A stretch of DNA of 5,460 bases. Source: an uncultured Clostridia bacterium (GTDB taxonomy: Bacteria > Bacillota > Clostridia > Oscillospirales > Ruminococcaceae). The notes below the pieces were generated by a model. The model made no database searches and was not told the origin of the DNA. It worked only from the letters and a program-made list of their open reading frames with translations. Made by a program: the position numbers and the translations under genes. Shown in pieces: positions 1 to 4,655 of this stretch; position 1 is the stretch's first letter, and every line of letters begins with the position of its first letter. Location: NCBI GenBank assembly GCA_944388825.1, contig CALXKG010000058.1:1-5460 (forward strand), read 5' to 3'.

Positions 1-125
1 CCCGGCTCTGCCTCTTCCACGGCGAAAACCACGAGCTGTCCCGCTCCGGCAAGCCGCAGCACCGGGTCCGCCGCCTGACCGAGATCACCAACTGGTTTGA
101 AAAATACGCCCGCGGGAACGAATAA
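1..125 (+). CDS. S9-family serine peptidase, C-terminal end (partial)
   Basis: Only the last 40 codons and the TAA stop (123-125) are present, in the frame starting at base 3; the gene begins before the window. The peptide contains GENHELSRSGKP followed by a basic stretch and a final ITNWFEKYA helix. This is the typical ending of acylaminoacyl-peptidase/prolyl-oligopeptidase-like S9 enzymes of Bacillota. In that family the His of the NHELS segment (codon 30-32 here) is the catalytic histidine of the Ser-Asp-His triad, lying in the alpha/beta-hydrolase domain. The nucleophile Ser and the Asp would lie upstream and cannot be checked. The expected role is cytoplasmic cleavage of short peptides or removal of acylated N-terminal residues. 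The gene converges on the two-component operon and ends 21 bp before a shared terminator. The family call is firm; the exact substrate is unknown. Confidence 0.85.
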   Translation, partial: RLCLFHGENHELSRSGKPQHRVRRLTEITNWFEKYARGNE

Positions 126-145
126 CCGTTCATTCCGCTGACCGC

Positions 146-189
146 AAAAATCCGCTCCCAGCCGCCGGCGCTCCGGGAGCGGATTTTTT
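146..189. terminator. Bidirectional intrinsic terminator
   Basis: A perfect 14-bp inverted repeat (146-159 with 175-188) is built from A5-TCCGCTCCC and GGGAGCGGA-T5, enclosing a 15-nt GC-rich loop. On the plus strand the GC stem is followed by a T6 run (184-189), ending the S9 peptidase transcript. On the minus strand the A5 at 146-150 becomes a T5 run, ending the kinase transcript. The plus-strand T run overlaps the kinase stop codon (188-190). The position between two converging genes fits a shared terminator. Confidence 0.92.
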
Positions 190-850
190 ATACCTGCGGG
201 ATCAAAATCTCGGTCGTAAAGGCCCCATCCTCGCTGTTGCGGCTCAAGTACCCGTCCAGCCGGCTGATGATCTTGTCGATCCGGACCAGCCCAAACCCGT
301 GCCCGTCCCCCTTGGTCGACTGAAAGAGCCGCCCGGTCTTTTTCAGCTTCCCGCCGGCGGTAAAGTTGGTGAAGGAGATGTACAGCTGGGTGCCCTTCAT
401 CTCCATATACACCCGGATCAGCCGTTCCGGTTCCGGCAGGGCCATGCTGGCCTCGATCGCGTTGTCGAACAGGTTGCCGAGGATGCAGCAGAGGTCGATC
501 TCCGACATCGTCAGCCCCACCGGGATATGGGCGTCGGCCTTGACGGTGATCCCCCGGGAATGGGCGAGGGAGATCTTGCTGTTTAAGATTGCGTCGGCCA
601 TCGGGTTGCCGGTCCGCAGGACGGTGTCGACCCGGTTTAAATCGGTGTCCAGCTGGTCGAGATAGCCTTTCAGCCCCTCCATATCCCCGGCGGCCGCCAG
701 CGCCTTCATCGCCTGGATATGCCCCCGGTAATCGTGCCGCCAGCCCCGCATCTGCCGGTACATATTCTCCACTTCCCGGTAATGGGTCTCGATCAGCTCC
801 CGCTGGTACCGCTCCAGCTGCCGGTCGACCCGTTTGGACAAAAAGCCCAT
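188..850 (-). CDS. Short GHKL-type sensor histidine kinase (AgrC/LytTR-partner class), no membrane domain
   Basis: This 220-residue protein is the likely partner kinase of the LytTR regulator encoded just upstream. Residues 5-35 form a charged, probably coiled-coil helix. The dimerisation/phosphoacceptor helix follows with RHDYRGHIQ, where His39 is the probable phosphorylated histidine. The ATP-binding domain (about 85-220) has an N box LGNLFDNAIEA (Asn126, Asn130) and a G box GDGHGFGL (181-188). A classical DxGxG box is not visible, as is usual in the HPK10/AgrC-like group. No hydrophobic span long enough for a membrane helix is present, so the protein looks cytoplasmic and must take its signal from a partner or a soluble cue. 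The ATG at 848-850 is chosen because GGAGG (859-863) lies 8 nt upstream. A GTG at 857-859 would extend the protein by three residues and overlap the regulator stop by four bases, but it sits directly against that GGAGG. The kinase identity is confident; the signal is unknown. Confidence 0.9.
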   Translation of the reverse strand: MGFLSKRVDRQLERYQRELIETHYREVENMYRQMRGWRHDYRGHIQAMKALAAAGDMEGLKGYLDQLDTDLNRVDTVLRTGNPMADAILNSKISLAHSRGITVKADAHIPVGLTMSEIDLCCILGNLFDNAIEASMALPEPERLIRVYMEMKGTQLYISFTNFTAGGKLKKTGRLFQSTKGDGHGFGLVRIDKIISRLDGYLSRNSEDGAFTTEILIPQV

Positions 851-855
851 GCCGC

Positions 856-1554
856 TCACCTCCAGTTGATGATCGCCCGGTTGACCTTTTCATACGCCCC
901 CCGGGGCAGCGGGACGCTGCCGCCGCCCGAGAGGAAAATTTCCGTCCTGGTCACCCGGGTGATGCAGGACAGGTTGACGACCGCCGACCGCCCGGCCCGG
1001 AAAAACCGGTCGTCCAGCTGCCGCTCCAGCTCCTGGAGGGTCATCCGGACGGTATAGTCCTTTTTGCCGTGGAGGGTGACATAATTGCCCCGCACCTCGG
1101 CGTACTGCAGCTGGTAAAGCGGCATCCGGACGATCTCGCCGCCGAGGTCGAGGGTCAGCGTCCGCTCGTTTTTGCGCAGTTTCCCGGCCGCCCGGTCCAG
1201 CACCGGGAACAGCTTTTCCTCCCCGACCGGCTTTAAGAGGTAGTGGAGCGCCTCCACTTCATACCCTTCGGCTATATAATCGGAGTAGCCGGTGATGAAG
1301 ACGATCTGCGCCCGGTCATCCCGTTTGCGGACGGTGCGGGCCATCGTCACCCCGTCCATCCCGCCCATTTCGACGTCCAGCAGCAGGAGCTGGAACCCGC
1401 CCGTCTCTTCCAGGCGGAAGAGGAAGCTCTCGGCCGACGGGAACGCTTCCATCCGGACGGTATGCCCGGCCCGCTCCGCCCAGCGGCGCGCCAGCTCCAT
1501 CAGATAGGCCCGGTCAGCCGGCTCGTCGTCGACAACGGCGATTGTAAGGTCCAT
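856..1554 (-). CDS. LytTR-family response regulator (REC-LytTR)
   Basis: This 232-residue DNA-binding response regulator has an N-terminal receiver domain (about 1-122). It carries the acidic pair Asp9/Asp10, phosphoacceptor Asp60 in LLLLDVEMGGMDG, Thr88 in FITGYSD and the conserved Lys108 followed by Pro109. A LytTR DNA-binding domain spans about 130-230, recognised by the segments YAEVRGNYVTLH and RFFRAGRSAVVNLSCI. This is the AgrA/LytR/VirR class, in which phosphorylation promotes binding to paired direct repeats upstream of target promoters, often for cell-envelope, transport or peptide-signalling genes. The ATG at 1552-1554 is chosen because the receiver domain starts directly after it and AAGGAAG (1562-1568) lies 7 nt upstream. 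The frame stays open to 1746, but that extension runs antisense-like through the methyltransferase's coding 3' end, has no domain, and is not used here. The kinase follows after 5 nt. Length matches the family. The target genes are not evident in this window. Confidence 0.93.
   Translation of the reverse strand: MDLTIAVVDDEPADRAYLMELARRWAERAGHTVRMEAFPSAESFLFRLEETGGFQLLLLDVEMGGMDGVTMARTVRKRDDRAQIVFITGYSDYIAEGYEVEALHYLLKPVGEEKLFPVLDRAAGKLRKNERTLTLDLGGEIVRMPLYQLQYAEVRGNYVTLHGKKDYTVRMTLQELERQLDDRFFRAGRSAVVNLSCITRVTRTEIFLSGGGSVPLPRGAYEKVNRAIINWR
859..863 (-). promoter_or_regulatory. Ribosome binding site of the kinase inside the regulator's last codons
   Basis: The minus strand reads GGAGG here, within the Trp-Arg end of the regulator. 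It lies 8 nt before the kinase ATG at 848-850 and just before the regulator TGA (856-858). It decides the start in favour of that ATG over the overlapping GTG, and implies that ribosomes ending on the regulator can re-initiate on the kinase. Confidence 0.8.
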
Positions 1555-1561
1555 ATTCCCA

Positions 1562-1568
1562 CTTCCTT
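1562..1568 (-). promoter_or_regulatory. Ribosome binding site deciding the response-regulator start
   Basis: The minus strand reads AAGGAAG, 7 nt before the ATG at 1552-1554. It is an imperfect but usable Shine-Dalgarno sequence, and it supports starting the regulator at the receiver domain rather than at the far upstream ATG near 1746. Confidence 0.65.
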
Positions 1569-1572
1569 TCCC

Positions 1573-1613
1573 GGCCGTTTCCCCGCGGCGGCATACGCCG
1601 CCGCGGGCCGGCC
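1573..1613 (-). promoter_or_regulatory. Strong GC hairpin in the leader of the response regulator
   Basis: A perfect 11-bp inverted repeat (1582-1592 with 1597-1607, arm CCCGCGGCGGC) closes a 4-nt loop. An outer 5-bp arm (1573-1577 with 1609-1613) can extend it across a small internal loop. It lies between the rlmD terminator region and the regulator's ribosome binding site. It has no T run on the minus strand, so it is not a typical terminator. It might slow or protect the leader RNA, or stabilise the 5' end of a processed transcript. The structure is visible; any function is inference. Confidence 0.55.
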
Positions 1614-1615
1614 AT

Positions 1616-1657
1616 AAAACGGCAGACAGAAAATCTGCCGGGACGCATCCCGGCAGA
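1616..1657 (-). terminator. Tandem overlapping hairpins with T runs after the methyltransferase
   Basis: Read on the minus strand, a 10-bp stem (1648-1657 with 1634-1643, 4-nt loop) starts 12 nt after the methyltransferase stop and is followed by ATTTTCTG. Its second arm can instead pair with a further downstream copy: a 7-bp stem (1634-1640 with 1620-1626, 7-nt loop) followed by TTTTA. The two stems share one arm and exclude each other. Both resemble intrinsic terminators, although each has only four T residues. The likely role is to end the tetR-rlmD transcript or to reduce read-through into the two-component operon. Confidence 0.7.
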
Positions 1658-1669
1658 AAATCCCGTCGC

Positions 1670-3157
1670 CTACCTGTTTTTCCCGGAATGGCCGAAGGCT
1701 TTCCCCTTCCGCCCGGCAAACTGCGACCGGCGGGAAGGGCGTTCATGCCGCTTCGGCTTCGGCTGGGGGGCCGCCTGCGCGGCCTTTTCCGAACGGCGGG
1801 GGGCAGGGCGCCCCTTTTCCTGCGCCGTCCGTTTCAGGTAAACGATATTTTCAATATGGTGGGTCCAGGGGAACATATCCACCGGCTGGATCGCCTCCAC
1901 CGCATACTTTTTCCCGGCGGTCAAAAGCAGCAGATCCCGCGCCTGGGTCTCGGGGTTGCAGGAGATGTAAAGGACCTTTTCCGGCAACGCCCTGCGCAGC
2001 CCGTCGATAAATTCCCGGCTGGCCCCGGCGCGGGGCGGGTCTAAGATCACAAGGTCCGGCTTTTCCCCTTCGGCCGTCATGGCGGTAAGCGCTTCGCCGG
2101 CGTCGCCGCAGAGAAAGCGGATATTCCGGATCCCATTCCGTTCGGCGTTTTTGCGGGCGTCTTTGACCGCCGCCTCGACCGTCTCGACGCCGGCGACCTC
2201 CCCCGCCTGCCCGGCGGCGATGAGGCCGATCGTCCCGACGCCGCAGTAGGCGTCCAGGACCTTTTCGTCCCCCTTCAGTTCACACAGCGCCAGCGCCTCG
2301 GTATACAGGGCGGCGGTCTGGACGGGGTTTACCTGGTAGAAGGAGGCGGGGGAGATGCGGAAGGTAAGGCCGCAGAGGGTATCTTCGATATACCCCTTGC
2401 CATAGAGCACCTCCTCCCGTTCCCCCAGCATCAGCCCCTTCTCCCCCCGGTTGACCGAAAAGAGCAGGGTCGTGATCCCGGGGCAGGCCTTTACAAGCGC
2501 TTCCGCAAAGGCGTGCTTGGAGGGGAAGACCGGCGTCCCCGCCACCAGCACCACCATCACTTCGCCGCTGACATACCCCCGGCGGATCAGGATATGGCGC
2601 AGAAAACCGCCCCGGCCTTCCATCCAGGGAGAGAGCCCGAACTGGGCAAGCAGCCGTTTGACCGCCGCGGCGATCTCCGCCGCCCCTTCCCATTCGAGGA
2701 GGCAGTTTTCCACCGGAACGACTTTCCCTTCCTTCGACTGCCAGACGCCGCAGACCGCCCGTCCCCGGCTGTAGCCGAACGCGGTCTGGACCTTATACCG
2801 GTAGTGGAAGGGGTCTTCCATCCCGATGACCGGGCGGACTTTGCCGTACTTCCCCAGCAGCCCCACCACCTGCGCCTTTTTCCAGCGTACCGTCTCGCCG
2901 TAGGAAAGGTTCGCCATCTGGCAGCCGGAACAGCGCCGGGCGGCGGGACAGCGGTTTACGATCGCCTGACCGGAAGATCTGTCCGCCGGGCGGCGGGCGG
3001 GTTTCCGCTCTCGGGGGCGGAGATCCCCTTCGCCGTCCTCCTCATCCTCTTCCCAGTCCTCCGCCCAGAACGCTTCCTGCCGTTCCTTTTTGGAAAGGCG
3101 GGGCTTCGCGACAAAGGGGGCATAGAACTTCTCGCCGTTTTCGGGACGTTTAGGCAT
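1670..3157 (-). CDS. rlmD: 23S rRNA (uracil-5-)-methyltransferase, RlmD/RumA family
   Basis: This 495-residue SAM-dependent enzyme should make 5-methyluridine in 23S rRNA (U1939, or both U747 and U1939 as in RlmCD; the sequence does not tell which). Residues 1-65 are charged low-complexity sequence with an acidic run. The iron-sulfur cysteines Cys70, Cys76, Cys79 (C-x5-C-x2-C) and Cys152 follow the RumA spacing. The catalytic domain shows FYQVNPVQT (Gln275), the SAM loop LDAYCGVGTIGL (301-312), ILDPPRAG (371-378), the nucleophile Cys400 in SCNP, and Glu436 in HIENIVYLK as the probable base. Residues 446-495 form an Arg/Lys/Pro-rich tail. I see no TRAM domain at the N-terminus. The ATG at 3155-3157 is chosen because AAGGAG (3165-3170) lies 7 nt upstream; it overlaps the tetR stop by 8 bp. 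An ATG at 3191-3193 would add 12 residues but sits deep inside tetR without a good ribosome site. The family is very secure, the exact rRNA position less so. Confidence 0.95.
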   Translation of the reverse strand: MPKRPENGEKFYAPFVAKPRLSKKERQEAFWAEDWEEDEEDGEGDLRPRERKPARRPADRSSGQAIVNRCPAARRCSGCQMANLSYGETVRWKKAQVVGLLGKYGKVRPVIGMEDPFHYRYKVQTAFGYSRGRAVCGVWQSKEGKVVPVENCLLEWEGAAEIAAAVKRLLAQFGLSPWMEGRGGFLRHILIRRGYVSGEVMVVLVAGTPVFPSKHAFAEALVKACPGITTLLFSVNRGEKGLMLGEREEVLYGKGYIEDTLCGLTFRISPASFYQVNPVQTAALYTEALALCELKGDEKVLDAYCGVGTIGLIAAGQAGEVAGVETVEAAVKDARKNAERNGIRNIRFLCGDAGEALTAMTAEGEKPDLVILDPPRAGASREFIDGLRRALPEKVLYISCNPETQARDLLLLTAGKKYAVEAIQPVDMFPWTHHIENIVYLKRTAQEKGRPAPRRSEKAAQAAPQPKPKRHERPSRRSQFAGRKGKAFGHSGKNR

Positions 3158-3776
3158 CCTGTTTCTCCTTTTCCGGCCGGTAGATCGTATCAAACAGCCA
3201 GCGCAGGGTCTTTTCCGGCTCGTCCCCGCCGGTGCTCCAGCCGGTCAGCGCGCCGACCATCCCGATCATATAATGCTCCAGCATTTCGGCGGCGTCCCCC
3301 TGCCGGATGCTGCCGTTTTCCTGCCCGCCGCGGACAATTTCGAGATAAATGCGGACAAACTCCCGGTCGCGGGTGATGATCTGGTCCCGTTTCAGCGGGA
3401 AGATCTCGCTGTTGTGGTCCAGGTTGATCTTGAGAAGGCTCTTTAACAGGTCCCGCCCCAGCTTGACCGATCCTTCGATGTAATAGTTGAACAGCCGCCA
3501 GAGCCGTTCAAAATCGCTGGGGTCGCCCAGCATCGCGGTCACCACCTGGGTCAGCTCGCCGCTGCACATGATCCGGTAGTATTCCATCAGAAGGCTTTCC
3601 TTGAACCGGTAATGGTAGTAAAAGCTCCCCTTGGTCACATGGCAGCTGTCGCAGACCATCTGCACCGTCACATTTTCATAGCCCAGTTCCTTGAACATTT
3701 GGATCGCGCTGCTGAGCAGCTGTTTTTCAATCCCCGGCTGTTCGCCTGCCGCCGGGAAACGCATCTCGTCAGACAT
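3150..3776 (-). CDS. TetR/AcrR-family transcriptional regulator
   Basis: This 208-residue protein has an N-terminal TetR helix-turn-helix domain at about 16-65. IEKQLLSSAIQMFKELGYENVTV is followed by the recognition segment VCDSCHVTKGSFYYHYRFKESLL, including the hallmark GSFYYHY. Residues 66-208 are helical and variable, as expected for the ligand-binding and dimerisation domain; I cannot name the ligand. The ATG at 3774-3776 has AGGAG (3783-3787) 6 nt upstream. The stop overlaps the start of the rRNA methyltransferase by 8 bp, so both are expected on one mRNA. TetR proteins usually repress their own promoter or a divergent gene. Here the divergent gene is the membrane protein at 3985, 208 bp away, but no clear operator palindrome was found. 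Cys42 and Cys45 in the DNA-binding region are a mild oddity. The family call is firm; the regulon is unknown. Confidence 0.93.
   Translation of the reverse strand: MSDEMRFPAAGEQPGIEKQLLSSAIQMFKELGYENVTVQMVCDSCHVTKGSFYYHYRFKESLLMEYYRIMCSGELTQVVTAMLGDPSDFERLWRLFNYYIEGSVKLGRDLLKSLLKINLDHNSEIFPLKRDQIITRDREFVRIYLEIVRGGQENGSIRQGDAAEMLEHYMIGMVGALTGWSTGGDEPEKTLRWLFDTIYRPEKEKQDA
3165..3170 (-). promoter_or_regulatory. Ribosome binding site of rlmD inside the tetR 3' end
   Basis: The minus strand reads AAGGAG, 7 nt before the ATG at 3155-3157. It lies within the codons for the last Glu/Lys residues of TetR. It fixes the methyltransferase start and points to translational coupling of the two genes. Confidence 0.8.
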
Positions 3777-3984
3777 TTGGTACTCCTTTGGGTTGCGGGG
3801 AGAAGGACGGCTGCCCTCCTCCGGAAATATCGTGCTCTCTTAAGTATACCATATTTAGCGAAGATGTACAGGGTTAATTTTTTAAGCAGAGACAAATATT
3901 TTTTGACGGCGCATATTTTCTCTTTTTCCAGGCCAGAATTCAGACAGGAAATATTTACACAGATATGGAAAAGGAGAGGATCGT
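3777..3984. other. AT-rich divergent intergenic spacer
   Basis: This 208-bp spacer separates tetR (minus) from the membrane-protein gene (plus). From about 3825 onward it is clearly richer in A and T than the flanking coding sequence, with several AAATATT/ATATTT-like patches. It holds the tetR promoter and the ribosome sites of both genes. A TTGACG (3903-3908) on the plus strand could be a -35 box, but I see no good -10 hexamer at 16-18 nt. No coding frame with a ribosome site was found in it. Confidence 0.7.
3843..3870 (-). promoter_or_regulatory. Probable sigma-A-type promoter for tetR-rlmD
   Basis: The minus strand has a TATACT -10 box (3843-3848, five of six consensus bases) and, 16 nt upstream of it, TGTACA (3865-3870, four of six) as a -35 box. 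Transcription would begin near 3836, giving a leader of about 60 nt before the tetR ATG. GTATAC (3844-3849) and TGTACA are each 6-bp palindromes, but they do not form one larger operator. Confidence 0.65.
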
Positions 3985-4623
3985 ATGCAGGCATACCCTT
4001 CCCGCGAAGAAGACCTGGACCAGCTCTGCCGGACCATCCGGGGAAAGCTGGAGCACCTGCCAGACCCCGAGACCGAAGCGCTGCTCAAAATGCTGGAAAG
4101 GCCCCCATTTGAAGACGAAGCCGGGCGGATCATCCGGGAACTGGACGAGATGGAAAAAAGCCCGCCCGCCCCGCCGGCGGGACAGGAAAGGGAGAAAGGT
4201 TCCCTGCCGGACGGGTTTATGAAAGCGTCGCCGCAGGGAAAGCGGCAGAAAAAAAGAAAGCCCCGGGAGCCGGAGGAGATCCCGAAAAGCCGCCATCCGG
4301 CCGCCGCCGTCATGCTGATCACCTTCTCGGCGGTCCTGGTCGCCGGGGCGGCGTTTATCATCAGCAGCTGCCGGGAGGAGGGCACGGAAGAGATCCCGGC
4401 GACCCCGGCGTCCCTCTGCGACGCCGGGACAGCGGAAGAAGGTGGGTACACGCTGGGCGTCGACGGGGAGTTCCTCGCCGTCTACCAGAATGGGACGCTG
4501 CGGGAGACCCTCCGCTTCCCGATTGGCCAGCTGACCGAATACGACCAGACCCTCCTGCGGGACGGCATCCGGCTGGAAGACGAAGCGGCGCTCCGCAGGG
4601 CGATCGAAGATTATACGTCCTAA
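3985..4623 (+). CDS. Single-pass membrane protein with a probable BofC C-terminal-type domain
   Basis: This 212-residue protein has three parts. Residues 1-103 are charged and Pro-rich with no recognised domain, ending in the basic KRQKKRKPR. Residues 105-127 form one hydrophobic helix (AAAVMLITFSAVLVAGAAF). After a short linker, residues 155-212 form an extracytoplasmic domain. The positive charge before the helix predicts an inside N-terminus. The last domain reads YTLGVDGEFLAVYQNG, then DQTLLRDGI and a final IEDYTS. By memory this resembles the BofC C-terminal domain and related small Bacillota proteins that end in a LEDYTS-like motif. BofC in Bacillus inhibits a protease that activates sigma-K signalling, but this domain also occurs outside that role, so a sporulation function is not claimed. 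The ATG at 3985 follows AAGGAG (3971-3976) by 8 nt. The gene stands alone, facing tetR upstream and the HAD gene downstream. Coding and membrane calls are strong, the domain call moderate. Confidence 0.8.
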   Translation: MQAYPSREEDLDQLCRTIRGKLEHLPDPETEALLKMLERPPFEDEAGRIIRELDEMEKSPPAPPAGQEREKGSLPDGFMKASPQGKRQKKRKPREPEEIPKSRHPAAAVMLITFSAVLVAGAAFIISSCREEGTEEIPATPASLCDAGTAEEGGYTLGVDGEFLAVYQNGTLRETLRFPIGQLTEYDQTLLRDGIRLEDEAALRRAIEDYTS

Positions 4624-4641
4624 AAAACGGGGCATTCCCCG
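4622..4641 (-). terminator. Likely intrinsic terminator of the HAD phosphatase gene
   Basis: On the minus strand a short all-GC stem (CGGGG 4637-4641 with CCCCG 4628-4632, loop AATG) is followed by a T6 run (4622-4627). It begins 14 nt after the HAD stop. Its T run overlaps the stop codon of the converging membrane-protein gene. On the plus strand there is no T run after the stem, so it would mainly serve the minus strand. The stem is only 5 bp, hence moderate confidence. Confidence 0.65.
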
Positions 4642-4655
4642 GCGCGGGGCGTATC

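Noticed and set aside
125..133. ACCGTTCAT, a perfect match to the LytTR half-site consensus as I recall it
   Set aside because: The consensus is so degenerate that several matches are expected by chance in this length. There is no second repeat at the proper spacing, and it lies after a stop codon rather than before a promoter.
589..1236. Long open frame on the plus strand opposite the kinase and regulator
   Set aside because: The translation is Pro/Arg/Ala-rich low-complexity sequence typical of antisense frames in high-GC genes; the minus-strand genes here have clear domains.
1555..1746. N-terminal extension of the response regulator to an ATG near 1746
   Set aside because: It would overlap the methyltransferase gene's 3' end, crosses three hairpins, encodes Arg/Gly-rich sequence with no domain, and the receiver domain begins right after the ATG at 1554 with a ribosome site.
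2513..3376. 287-codon open frame on the plus strand opposite rlmD and tetR
   Set aside because: It spans two well-supported minus-strand genes and shows no recognisable motif; a GC-driven shadow.
3844..3870. TetR operator formed by GTATAC and TGTACA
   Set aside because: Each is a 6-bp self-palindrome expected by chance, and they do not combine into one inverted repeat of the 12-16 bp usual for TetR operators.
3903..3931. Sigma-A promoter starting at TTGACG on the plus strand
   Set aside because: The position 17 nt downstream reads TTCCAG, which is not a -10 box; only the -35-like element is present.
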